From Geojedonia litorea (lineage in GTDB: Bacteria; Bacteroidota; Bacteroidia; Flavobacteriales; Flavobacteriaceae), in the NCBI RefSeq assembly GCF_042654525.1, contig NZ_JBHSGP010000004.1, positions 310,001 to 374,000 of the forward strand: a stretch of 64,000 bases of DNA. Direction: 5' to 3'. The notes beneath the pieces were generated by a model that ran no database searches, had not been told where the DNA came from, and saw only the letters and a program-made list of their open reading frames with translations. This document shows, in pieces, positions 56,419-64,000 of this stretch. Every line of letters begins with the position of its first letter. The first letter of the stretch is position 1. Position numbers and translations under genes: made by a program.

Positions 56419-59280
56419 ATGATAAAAAAGTACTTATTTTTTGTGCTGATAAGCTTTAGCTTTTCAGTAATCGTTAATGCCCAAATCTCTGGAGTTGTTT
56501 TAGATGATACCTCCCAACCTTTGCCAGGAGTCTCCGTAATAATTAAGGGAACTACAACAGGAGCCTCAACTGATTTTGATGGAAAATATACCATTAATGC
56601 ACAAATTGGAGATGTTTTAGTGTTTTCATATGTGGGTTATGATTCACAAGAAATTAAAGTGAGTTCAAATGTGTTAAATGTGACCATGAAGTCTGGAGTA
56701 GCTCTCGATGAAATAGTATTATTAGGATCAAGAGCACCAGGGCGTACCGCAATTGAAAGCTCTGTGCCTATTGATGTCATCGATGTTCAACAATTAGTAT
56801 CGGCGGGACCTCAAACTAACTTAAATCAAATTTTAAATTATGTGGCGCCTTCGTTCACCTCTAATACGCAAACCATTTCAGATGGTACAGACCATATAGA
56901 TCCTGCTTCGTTGCGTGGTTTAGGTCCAGATCAAGTTCTTGTTTTAATAAATGGTAAACGTCGGCATAATTCCTCTCTCGTAAATGTAAATGGAACCTTT
57001 GGTAGAGGTAGTGTTGGTACCGATTTAAATGCCATACCAGCAGCATCCATAAAACGAATTGAAGTTTTAAGAGATGGTGCTGCGGCACAATATGGTAGTG
57101 ATGCCATTGCTGGTGTGATTAACATTGTACTTAATGATAATGTCAATGAACTCAAAGTGAAAATGACAAGCGGAGCTAATTTTTCTAAAAATGCCAATGA
57201 GCAAACAGGAGGTGTTGATGGAGAATCGATAAACTTGAGCGCAAATTACGGACTATCTTTAGGCGATAAAGGAGGCTTTATAAATTTTACTGGGGATTTC
57301 GACTTTAGAGAAGATTACAGTAGAATGAAAGAGTGGGAAGGCTCTATTTTTAATCTGTATAATACCGTTGAACGTTTTGCAAATAACGATGGCTATAATT
57401 TGTCTAACTTACTAGATGACGATGTAGACGATGTTAATTTTTATGCTGGCGAAGCTGGAATCATCCCAACAGGAAGTAACTTTACTAAATCTGAACTACG
57501 AGATATTCTATCGCCAGACAATACGGCTAACGAATTACAGGCTAGAGGCTTGCAGCGCAGAGATTTTAATATGCGTGTTGGACAGTCAGAATTAAGAGGC
57601 GGAAGATTTTTTGCGAATTTAAGTATACCATTAGATGATAACGGTACCGAACTGTATTCATTTGCAGGGATTAGTTCTAGAACTGGTAATTCGGCTGGAT
57701 TTTATAGATTGCCAAACCAAAGTAGAACCTATACACCAGCGTACATTAACGGGTTTTTACCTGAAATCAATTCTAAAATTAATGACAAATCGATTTCTGT
57801 AGGAATAAAAGGGAAAATAGCCGAATGGGATGTGGATTTTAGTAATACTTACGGAAAAAACCAATTTTTATATACCATTGGTAATACCTTTAATGCGTCA
57901 CTTCAAAATGCATCACCAACCACATTTGATGCTGGTGGCTTTAGCTTTGCCCAGAACACCACTAATTTAGATATCAGTCAATTCTATGATGATATTTTAA
58001 ATGGTTTGAATATTGCATTTGGTGCGGAATACAGATTAGAAACCTATGATATTGTTGCCGGTGAAGAACCATCTTACGGACAATATACAGGTGCAGGAGA
58101 ACTTATTACCTTGTCAACGCAGAGCCCAGCTAGAGACTTTTTTGGAGCTGCTAGACCAGGAGGATCTCAAGTATTTCCTGGATTTAGCCCAGCAAATGAA
58201 CTTTCTAGAGGGCGTAGTAGTGTGGCCGGTTATTTTGATATTGAAGCCGATTTCACCGAAACTTTCATGATGAGTTTTGCAACCAGATTTGAAGATTATT
58301 CAGATTTTGGATCGACAATTAATTTTAAGTTGGCTACCTTATTAAAAGCGGCAACTAATTTTAATATTAGAGCGGCAGTTAATACAGGGTTTAGAGCACC
58401 TTCATTGCACCAGTTAAATTTTAATTCTACGTCGACCATTTTTAATAATCTAGGCCAACCGGTTGAAGTTGGTACATTTGCTAATGATAGTAGAGCTGCT
58501 AAACTTTTAGGTATTCCACAACTTAAGGAAGAAACTTCTAAAAGTGTAAGTTTGGGTTTCACAGCTAAAATACCTGATGCAAATATCAGCTTAACAGTGG
58601 ATGGTTATTTTGTAGCTATTGACGATAGAGTAGTGTATACAGGTCAATTTTCAGGACCAGGTACTGGCACAGAGCTCGATAATTTATTAGCGCAGGCCAA
58701 TGCAACTGCAGCTTCGTTTTTTGCAAATGCCATTGATACCGAGTCTAAAGGTTTAGATATTGTGGTTACTCACAAAACGAATCTAAATGACAATATGCGA
58801 TTGAAATCTGATTTATCAGCAACCTTTTCTAAAACAAAGAAAGTGGGCGACATTAATGCCTCGCGAGTTTTAGAAGATGCAGGATTAGTAGGAACTTATT
58901 TTCCTGAAGATAGTAGGGTGTATTTAGAAGAAGCCGTTCCAAGGACTAAAGTAAATCTTTCAAATACCTTATCTACTCAAAAATTGAATATCTTTTTGAG
59001 GAATGTGTATTTTGGTCCAGTGACCGAGGCTACTACCACAGTGGCTAATCAGCAGGAATTTAGCTCTAAAATAGTAACCGATTTGTCGGTAGGTTATGAC
59101 GTATCCGAAAGCCTGACTTTAACAGTGGGTGCAAATAACCTATTAGATGTTTATCCAGACAGAGCAGATGCAGCATTTAACAATAGAAGTAGTGGTCGTT
59201 TTGACTGGTCAAGAAGGGCACAACAATTTGGGATTGGTGGACGCTTTTTGTTCGCTAGAGTTAGCTTTACCTTAAAATAG
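56419..59280 (+). CDS. TonB-dependent receptor (siderophore/vitamin type)
   Basis: A 953-residue outer-membrane receptor. Signal peptide (about 1-21, ending IVNAQ), CarboxypepD_reg domain (AQISGVVLDDTSQPLPGVSV to about 95), plug domain (about 115-240, with DQVLVLINGKRRHNSSLVNV and RIEVLRDGAAAQYGSDAIAG) and a large beta barrel with a typical FARVSFTLK C-terminal strand. The plug is of the classical TonB type with no SusC-specific features and no adjacent SusD gene. The substrate cannot be named; the size and plug resemble receptors for iron chelates, cobalamin or peptides. It ends with a terminator. Confidence 0.93.
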   Translation: MIKKYLFFVLISFSFSVIVNAQISGVVLDDTSQPLPGVSVIIKGTTTGASTDFDGKYTINAQIGDVLVFSYVGYDSQEIKVSSNVLNVTMKSGVALDEIVLLGSRAPGRTAIESSVPIDVIDVQQLVSAGPQTNLNQILNYVAPSFTSNTQTISDGTDHIDPASLRGLGPDQVLVLINGKRRHNSSLVNVNGTFGRGSVGTDLNAIPAASIKRIEVLRDGAAAQYGSDAIAGVINIVLNDNVNELKVKMTSGANFSKNANEQTGGVDGESINLSANYGLSLGDKGGFINFTGDFDFREDYSRMKEWEGSIFNLYNTVERFANNDGYNLSNLLDDDVDDVNFYAGEAGIIPTGSNFTKSELRDILSPDNTANELQARGLQRRDFNMRVGQSELRGGRFFANLSIPLDDNGTELYSFAGISSRTGNSAGFYRLPNQSRTYTPAYINGFLPEINSKINDKSISVGIKGKIAEWDVDFSNTYGKNQFLYTIGNTFNASLQNASPTTFDAGGFSFAQNTTNLDISQFYDDILNGLNIAFGAEYRLETYDIVAGEEPSYGQYTGAGELITLSTQSPARDFFGAARPGGSQVFPGFSPANELSRGRSSVAGYFDIEADFTETFMMSFATRFEDYSDFGSTINFKLATLLKAATNFNIRAAVNTGFRAPSLHQLNFNSTSTIFNNLGQPVEVGTFANDSRAAKLLGIPQLKEETSKSVSLGFTAKIPDANISLTVDGYFVAIDDRVVYTGQFSGPGTGTELDNLLAQANATAASFFANAIDTESKGLDIVVTHKTNLNDNMRLKSDLSATFSKTKKVGDINASRVLEDAGLVGTYFPEDSRVYLEEAVPRTKVNLSNTLSTQKLNIFLRNVYFGPVTEATTTVANQQEFSSKIVTDLSVGYDVSESLTLTVGANNLLDVYPDRADAAFNNRSSGRFDWSRRAQQFGIGGRFLFARVSFTLK

Positions 59281-59298
59281 AAAATTAACAACACTTAT

Positions 59299-59331
59299 AA
59301 AAAAGGCTACCGGTATAGGTGGCCTTTTTTA
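59299..59331 (+). terminator. intrinsic terminator after the 953-aa TonB receptor
   Basis: Stem AAAAAGGCTACC / GGTGGCCTTTTT (one G-T pair, loop GGTATA) followed by T-run, 19 bp after the stop. Confidence 0.85.
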
Positions 59332-59339
59332 TTTATGTT

Positions 59340-59347
59340 TATTTTTG
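59340..59347 (+). promoter_or_regulatory. putative -7 element upstream of pyrD (TATTTTTG)
   Basis: TATTTTTG matches the Bacteroidetes -7 box and lies 19 bp before the pyrD ATG. No clear TTTG at -33 because the terminator occupies that stretch. Confidence 0.45.
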
Positions 59348-59366
59348 CCGGAAAGTACACTATAGC

Positions 59367-60404
59367 ATGTATAAATTTTTTGTCCGACCTATTTTATTTC
59401 AATTTGATCCTGAATCGATACACCATTTTACATTTGCGTTGGTAAGGTTCATCCATAAAATTCCAGGCCTAGCATTTTTATTAAGAAAAGCGTATAAAGT
59501 TTCTCATCCATCTTTGGAAAAGGAGTTATTCGGCATCACATTTAAAAATCCAGTGGGATTGGCAGCAGGCTTTGATAAAGATGCAAAACTGTTTAATGAA
59601 TTGAACAACTTTGGATTTGGGTTTATAGAAATAGGAACCTTAACTCCAAAACCTCAAGAAGGAAATCCCAAGAAGCGTTTATTTCGATTAAAAGCAGATC
59701 AGGCCATTATTAACCGAATGGGATTTAACAATGGTGGTGTAACTTCAGCTGTTGAACGATTAAAGCATAATAAAGGTGTTTTAGTAGGCGGTAATATTGG
59801 AAAAAACAAAGTCACCCCTAATGAGGAGGCCATTGAAGATTATAAACAATGTTTTCATGCGCTTTGTAGTTATGTAGATTATTTTGTGGTCAATGTGAGT
59901 TCTCCAAATACACCAAATTTAAGGGAACTACAGGATAAGGAGCCACTCACAAAATTATTACAGGTTTTAAAAGACGAAAATGCTTTATTAACAAACCCTA
60001 AACCTATTCTTTTAAAAATAGCGCCAGATTTAAGCAATGATCAATTGTTAGATATTATCACGATTGTTAAAGACACGAAAATCGATGGCGTGATAGCAAC
60101 TAATACCACGATTTCACGTGAAGGATTAACTTCAGAACATAAAACAGAGATGGGAGGCTTGAGTGGAAAACCATTGTCTAGCCGTTCTACCGAAGTCATT
60201 AGGTTTTTAGCCGAAAAGAGCAACAAGGCATTTCCAATTATTGGGGTAGGAGGAATTCACTCGGTTCACGATGCACTTGAAAAATTAGACGCTGGAGCCG
60301 ACCTTATACAGCTTTATACCGGATTTATTTATGAGGGGCCAATTCTAGTAAAACGCATTAATAAGGCTTTAGTAAATCGTTATCTCGCATCTAAAAAGGG
60401 CTAA
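59367..60404 (+). CDS. pyrD: quinone-dependent dihydroorotate dehydrogenase
   Basis: A 345-residue class 2 DHODH. The N-terminal helical membrane-associating part (MYKFFVRPILFQFDPESIHH) precedes the TIM barrel. Family signatures: FKNPVGLAAGFDKDAKLFNE, GFGFIEIGTLTPKPQEGNPK, RLFRLKADQAIINRMGFNNG, the catalytic serine region NVSSPNTPNLRELQ, and the FMN phosphate site IIGVGGIHSVHDALEKLDAG. It oxidises dihydroorotate to orotate with quinone in pyrimidine synthesis. I use ATG 59367 (standard class 2 start); an in-frame ATG at 59319 sits in the terminator. Confidence 0.96.
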   Translation: MYKFFVRPILFQFDPESIHHFTFALVRFIHKIPGLAFLLRKAYKVSHPSLEKELFGITFKNPVGLAAGFDKDAKLFNELNNFGFGFIEIGTLTPKPQEGNPKKRLFRLKADQAIINRMGFNNGGVTSAVERLKHNKGVLVGGNIGKNKVTPNEEAIEDYKQCFHALCSYVDYFVVNVSSPNTPNLRELQDKEPLTKLLQVLKDENALLTNPKPILLKIAPDLSNDQLLDIITIVKDTKIDGVIATNTTISREGLTSEHKTEMGGLSGKPLSSRSTEVIRFLAEKSNKAFPIIGVGGIHSVHDALEKLDAGADLIQLYTGFIYEGPILVKRINKALVNRYLASKKG

Positions 60405-60473
60405 AAATCTTCAATTTTTGTAGGTAAACTATATTACAAAATAATAGTACTTTTGAATAGTTAAAATAACCCT

Positions 60474-61337
60474 ATGTCCAAACGCATTAAAATTATAGAA
60501 TGTCCTCGAGATGCGATGCAAGGCATAAAGGCATTTATTCCAACCGAGCGCAAGGTGCAATACATCCAATCCTTGTTGCGTGTTGGATTTGATACCATTG
60601 ATTTTGGAAGTTTTGTGTCACCTAAAGCAATTCCTCAAATGGTAGATACAGCCGAAGTACTCGAGCAATTGGATTTATCAAAAACCACGAGTAAATTATT
60701 GGCCATTATTGCCAACACAAGAGGCGCTGAAGAAGCCTCTAAACACAAGGCTATTGATTATTTGGGTTATCCGTTTTCGATTTCTGAAAACTTTCAAATG
60801 CGTAACACCCATAAAACCATTGCCCAATCTGTAGTTACTCTTGATGAAATATTGAATATTGCCCAAAAAACTAATAAAGAAGTGGTGGTTTATATTTCCA
60901 TGGGTTTTGGAAATCCTTATGGAGATCCTTGGAATGTAGATATCGTTGGACAATGGACCGAACGTCTTTCAAAAATGGGGGTGAATATTTTATCTTTGAG
61001 TGACACAATAGGCAGTTCAGATCCTGAAAGTATTGATTATTTGTTTTCTAACCTTATTCCAAACTATCCTGAAATTGAGTTCGGCGCCCATTTACATACA
61101 ACACCTTCAACCTGGTTTGAGAAAATTGATACGGCATACAAAGCAGGCTGCAAACGTTTTGATGGTGCTATACAGGGTTTTGGAGGATGTCCAATGGCAA
61201 AGGATGAACTTACAGGTAATATGCCCACTGAAAAGCTATTATCCTACTTTACTTCAAAACAAAACAACAGCTTAAATGCCTTAAGTTTTGAGAGTGCCTA
61301 TAATGAGGCAACAAAGATTTTCACAAGTTACCACTAG
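60474..61337 (+). CDS. hydroxymethylglutaryl-CoA lyase
   Basis: A 287-residue DRE-TIM metallolyase. Active-site elements: CPRDAMQGIKAFIPTERKVQ (catalytic Arg-Asp), FGSFVSPKAIPQM, the metal-ligand strand FGAHLHTTPSTW and the signature loop GFGGCPMAKDELTGN with the conserved Cys. It cleaves HMG-CoA to acetoacetate and acetyl-CoA in leucine degradation. It follows pyrD by 69 bp on the same strand. The short N terminus (MSKRIKIIE) is complete and the protein is slightly short but intact. Confidence 0.94.
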   Translation: MSKRIKIIECPRDAMQGIKAFIPTERKVQYIQSLLRVGFDTIDFGSFVSPKAIPQMVDTAEVLEQLDLSKTTSKLLAIIANTRGAEEASKHKAIDYLGYPFSISENFQMRNTHKTIAQSVVTLDEILNIAQKTNKEVVVYISMGFGNPYGDPWNVDIVGQWTERLSKMGVNILSLSDTIGSSDPESIDYLFSNLIPNYPEIEFGAHLHTTPSTWFEKIDTAYKAGCKRFDGAIQGFGGCPMAKDELTGNMPTEKLLSYFTSKQNNSLNALSFESAYNEATKIFTSYH

Positions 61338-61416
61338 ATTTTTTACTTCTAAATCGTTGTATTACAACTTGTTTTAAAGGACAGATCAACTTTATTTAAA
61401 ATTAATCTAAATAAAG

Positions 61417-61447
61417 GTTGCACAACTAATTTTCTGTTTTAAATTTG
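61417..61447 (+). promoter_or_regulatory. putative porin promoter (GTTG-N19-TAAATTTG)
   Basis: GTTG at 61417-61420 and TAAATTTG at 61440-61447, spaced by 19 bp, about 60 bp upstream of the porin ATG. One mismatch from the -33 TTTG consensus. Confidence 0.6.
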
Positions 61448-61507
61448 CAACTTCATTTATCATATTATTTATATCAAGTCTAAATAAGAATAGCAAACAA
61501 TCAAATT

Positions 61508-62665
61508 ATGAGAAGAATTTTTTTAGCAGTTTCAGTTTTAATCACAGCATTTGCAACTGCTCAAACAGCCCCGGATTCTATTCCAACTAACCCACAAAAT
61601 CAACAAAATGCAGCACAACGTATACTTTCTGGTAACATAAATTCAGGAGTAACGGTAGGAGGTTATGGTGAAATTACCTATAATCAACCCGAAGGAAAAA
61701 ATGGAGAACTAGATGTACAACGTTTGGTGATCCTATTCGGTTATAAATTTAATGATAAAGTCCAGTTCGTTACAGAGATTGAATTTGAGCATGTTCAAGA
61801 AGTTTTTGTTGAACAAGCGTTTTTACAATATAACCTTAGTGATAATGTCAATCTTAGAGGTGGTTTAATGTTAGTGCCTATGGGCATTGTAAACGAGTAT
61901 CACGAGCCTACCACATTTAATGGTGTTGAGCGTCCTAGTATTGACGGCAGTATTGTACCAACTACCTGGAGAGAAATAGGTGCTGGAGTTTCTGGTCGTT
62001 TTAATGAAATTTCTTTAGGCTATCAAGCTTATATATTTAATGGTTTTGCTTCAGTAAACGGTTCTAAAGTATTAGGCGGAAGTAATGGCTTACGTAATGG
62101 TCGCCAAAAAGGAATACAATCAACCATCAATACCCCAAATTTTGCAGCGAAATTAGATTATTATGGCCTTCCAGGATTGCGTTTAGGTTTGTCAGGTTAT
62201 TTTGGTCGAACCCAAGCGGAAGACGATGTAGATATGGTTGACGGTTCAGACGTTGGGATCTCAATGATAGGTCTTGATGCAAGGTATGCGTATCAACGTT
62301 TCACTGCGAGAGGTCAGTTTATTCACGCTAGTTTATCAGATACAGAAGCGTACAATACCTTATATACTACCGATTTGGGAAGTGCATTACAAGGGTATTA
62401 CCTAGAGGCAGCTTATAATTTATTACCTGTGACAAAACAACAGCAGTTATACGCTTTTGCAAGATATGAAGATTATGATACGCATGCTTCTGTAGATGGA
62501 ACTTTAGTAAAAAATGAAAGTTATGATCGTAACGAGTGGACCCTAGGTTTGAGTTATAAAATAGCACCAGGAGCGGTTGTAAAAGCTGACTATCAAATTA
62601 AAGACAATGCAACGAGTACGGGTGCAACTAACCAATTAAATGTTGGATTAGGAGTATGGTTCTAA
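61508..62665 (+). CDS. porin (OprO/OprP-like outer-membrane beta barrel)
   Basis: A 385-residue outer-membrane protein: signal peptide (MRRIFLAVSVLITAFATAQT), a short Gln/Asn-rich N terminus and a single beta barrel. Signatures resemble phosphate-selective porins of the OprO/OprP family: TVGGYGEITYNQPEGKNGEL, DVQRLVILFGYKFNDKVQFV, TEIEFEHVQEVFVEQAFLQY, NLRGGLMLVPMGIVNEYHEP and a terminal LNVGLGVWF with C-terminal aromatic residue. It could pass anions such as phosphate or sulfur anions; the substrate is not determined. Followed by an FMN-binding protein and a membrane protein on the same strand, possibly one functional group. Confidence 0.85.
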   Translation: MRRIFLAVSVLITAFATAQTAPDSIPTNPQNQQNAAQRILSGNINSGVTVGGYGEITYNQPEGKNGELDVQRLVILFGYKFNDKVQFVTEIEFEHVQEVFVEQAFLQYNLSDNVNLRGGLMLVPMGIVNEYHEPTTFNGVERPSIDGSIVPTTWREIGAGVSGRFNEISLGYQAYIFNGFASVNGSKVLGGSNGLRNGRQKGIQSTINTPNFAAKLDYYGLPGLRLGLSGYFGRTQAEDDVDMVDGSDVGISMIGLDARYAYQRFTARGQFIHASLSDTEAYNTLYTTDLGSALQGYYLEAAYNLLPVTKQQQLYAFARYEDYDTHASVDGTLVKNESYDRNEWTLGLSYKIAPGAVVKADYQIKDNATSTGATNQLNVGLGVWF

Positions 62666-62691
62666 ATGAGTTGTATTAATTAAATAGGTTA

Positions 62692-62729
62692 AAATAGCTA
62701 AGGTGATTTTTTTCGCTTTAGCTATTTGG
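62692..62729 (+). terminator. hairpin between porin and FMN-binding genes (weak terminator or attenuator)
   Basis: AATAGCTAAGGTGA / TCGCTTTAGCTATT form a 14-bp stem with two G-T pairs and a T-rich loop. No T-run follows, so it may act as an RNA-processing or attenuation hairpin. Confidence 0.4.
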
Positions 62730-62774
62730 CGATTATTTAAGACAAAGAAAAAAATAAATGAATACTTTTGCCTA

Positions 62775-63302
62775 ATGAAATTGAAATCGATTTACATCAT
62801 TCTCATCGCTTTAATTTGTTTGTCTTTTGGCCTTCCAAAAAGCATTCAAAAAAAAGTGGATAAAGAAATTGAAGAGGTTTTTGAGCTTGAAAGTTTTAAG
62901 CTCAATGGAAAAGTATTCGATTCTAATATAACCCAGAGTTTACCTTCTGCATTTGGTCCAGATAACTTTTTCGAAATTAAAAATGCGTCTCAACTTTTAG
63001 GATACGCCTATATTTCAAAAGCACCGAGCAAGACAGATGAATTTGATTATTTAATTATTTTGGATCATAACCTTACGGTTTTAAAAGCAAAAGTGTTGGT
63101 CTACCGTGAAGATTATGGGGGAGAAATTGGTAGTAAACGCTGGTTAAAGCAATTTATAGGCAAAACCCAAAATGACGAATTAAAATATCGAGATAATATT
63201 GTAGCTATTTCGGGTGCCACAATTTCGGTTAGATCAATGACAACAGCAGTAAATGATCTTCTGAAATCACTAAAAATCCTTCATTCAAAACAATTGTTGT
63301 AA
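62775..63302 (+). CDS. FMN-binding domain protein (exported, RnfG/NqrC-like)
   Basis: A 175-residue protein with an N-terminal export or anchor helix (KSIYIILIALICLSFGL) and one FMN-binding domain. The covalent-FMN motif is VAISGATISVRSM (S-G-A-T), in which the Thr is the attachment residue in Rnf/Nqr subunits. The preceding VLVYREDYGGEIGSKRWLKQ, the ETSG-like substitute of the family, is also recognisable. Such proteins carry flavin at the periplasmic side of electron-transfer complexes. I start at ATG 62775 (an in-frame ATG at 62703 gives a poor leader). It abuts the next gene without a gap (stop 63300-63302). Confidence 0.85.
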   Translation: MKLKSIYIILIALICLSFGLPKSIQKKVDKEIEEVFELESFKLNGKVFDSNITQSLPSAFGPDNFFEIKNASQLLGYAYISKAPSKTDEFDYLIILDHNLTVLKAKVLVYREDYGGEIGSKRWLKQFIGKTQNDELKYRDNIVAISGATISVRSMTTAVNDLLKSLKILHSKQLL

Positions 63303-63803
63303 ATGAATTTCAGCGGATCAATTTATGAGTTCTCAAAAGAATTAAAGCTATTAATTGGTGCCTTTATTATTGTATTAAGTATAGGTTTTTTTTCAGGCTT
63401 ACTTTTTGTTGAAGAAACCTCTTCGGCCAATCCAAACGGGATTGAAGAGCAATATTTAGGTAATGAAGCTGATGAAGATGCTCCTGTTATGAAATTCAAA
63501 AAAAGTGAACAAGAAATGCTCACTTTAGTTCACAATCATATACTTTCAATGTCGATTATCTTCTTTTTAGTGGGCTTGATATTAAACACCTGTCAATTCA
63601 ATAAGAAACTAAAGTTGTTTTTAATGATCGAACCTTTTGTGTCGGTAGTACTTACATTTGGAGGTCTTTATTTATTATGGACAGGCATGCTTTGGACAAA
63701 ATATATTGTCATGTTTTCGGGTATTTTAATGACGGTGACCTATACTATTTCCATTGGTATTATATTATTCCAGCTTACAAGAACCAAAACCATAAAGCCT
63801 TAA
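63303..63803 (+). CDS. hypothetical membrane protein (166 aa)
   Basis: A 166-residue protein with four hydrophobic segments: about 15-31 (LIGAFIIVLSIGFFSGLLF), 80-98 (SMSIIFFLVGLILNTCQF), 105-126 (LFLMIEPFVSVVLTFGGLYL) and 133-160 (VMFSGILMTVTYTISIGIIL), with an extracytoplasmic loop of about 45 residues after the first. No family recognised. Its ATG starts directly after the FMN-binding gene's stop, so cotranslation is likely; a membrane partner for that flavoprotein is inferred. Confidence 0.78.
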   Translation: MNFSGSIYEFSKELKLLIGAFIIVLSIGFFSGLLFVEETSSANPNGIEEQYLGNEADEDAPVMKFKKSEQEMLTLVHNHILSMSIIFFLVGLILNTCQFNKKLKLFLMIEPFVSVVLTFGGLYLLWTGMLWTKYIVMFSGILMTVTYTISIGIILFQLTRTKTIKP

Positions 63804-63839
63804 TTTCTCGTATATTTAGCGTTACAGTTACGTTAATGT

Positions 63840-64000
63840 ATGAAAAGCTTACTTCTCTTTTTTGCTATGCTAGTTGCAATTCCAAGTTATGGGAGAGAAT
63901 GGAATAGCTTAAGAAGTTACCAAAAGGAAACCAATCAACAACAATTATCACCTTCAGATTGGTTAGCTTCTGATAGACGTCAAAACACTTTAATTTGGAA
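63840..64000 (+). CDS. exported hypothetical protein (truncated by window end)
   Basis: The first 53 codons of a gene running off the window. It begins with a signal peptide (MKSLLLFFAMLVAIPSYG, cleavage near YGR), then EWNSLRSYQKETNQQQLSPS and DWLASDRRQNTLIW. The family cannot be judged from this much. It follows the 166-aa membrane protein by 36 bp on the same strand, so it probably belongs to the same transcript. Confidence 0.7.
   Translation, partial: MKSLLLFFAMLVAIPSYGREWNSLRSYQKETNQQQLSPSDWLASDRRQNTLIW

Noticed and set aside
1..64000. CRISPR array
   Set aside because: No regularly spaced 25-40 bp direct repeats with unique spacers; repeats found are the heptamer and tetramer arrays and the dispersed attC-like elements.
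1..64000. tRNA or rRNA genes
   Set aside because: No cloverleaf with the GGTTCGAAT-type T arm or rRNA core sequences recognised on either strand by eye.

Overview
This window is a piece of a low-GC Bacteroidetes chromosome, almost certainly a marine-type member of the Flavobacteriaceae. The evidence is the gene set: SusC/CarboxypepD-type TonB receptors, a MoxR/DUF58/DUF4350/DUF4129 locus, DUF3276, a long NusB, a porphyromonad-type peptidylarginine deiminase relative, and many short Cys lipoproteins. Promoters of the TTTG-N19/20-TAnnTTTG type agree with this. I see no rRNA, tRNA, CRISPR array, transposase or integrase. Layout. 1-4.2 kb: a partial PadR regulator with a DUF4870 membrane protein, a DUF4442 and an AIM24-family protein, then divergent oxyR and dps (oxidative stress). 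4.2-11 kb: a Bat-like locus on the minus strand (SpoIIM, DUF4129, DUF4350, MoxR ATPase, DUF58), with RDD and TRIC-channel genes divergent from it. 11-16.6 kb: M3 peptidase, lipoprotein cyclophilin, CoA-type Nudix, PlsC-like acyltransferase and an ECF sigma factor with a membrane partner. 16.9-24.7 kb: MORN-repeat protein, a 600-residue secreted protein of unknown function, a TonB receptor, thioesterase, CPBP protease and an NTF2-like lipoprotein. 24.9-33.6 kb: secreted deiminase, a broken monooxygenase gene, SnoaL-like protein, Crp regulator, cytochrome c and a tricorn-like S41 protease. About 34.7-42.55 kb is the accessory region. Small unrelated genes (NTF2, VOC, orphan TonB plug, DUF2306, acetamidase, ankyrin, lipoprotein, STM3941) are separated by 130-230 bp imperfectly palindromic repeats. 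For four consecutive genes the 9-10 bp core upstream of the gene is the exact reverse complement of the core downstream of the same gene. That is the signature of integron-type gene cassettes (GTT...AAC cores, attC-like sites), here without an integrase in view. I consider this the most interesting system in the window. 42.8-64 kb: ordinary chromosomal genes (thioredoxin-like, CsaA, bile-acid symporter family, acyltransferase, M14 peptidase, DUF3276, ABC exporter, leucine-dehydrogenase-like protein, nusB-DUF1573-yajC, OmdA/DinB/pepT, TonB receptor, pyrD, HMG-CoA lyase, then porin, FMN-binding protein, membrane protein and a truncated gene at the edge). Two coding anomalies stand out: an in-frame TAA replacing a leucine codon in the monooxygenase at 26743-26745, and Gln in place of the expected catalytic Lys in the leucine-dehydrogenase-like protein (codon 50963-50965).
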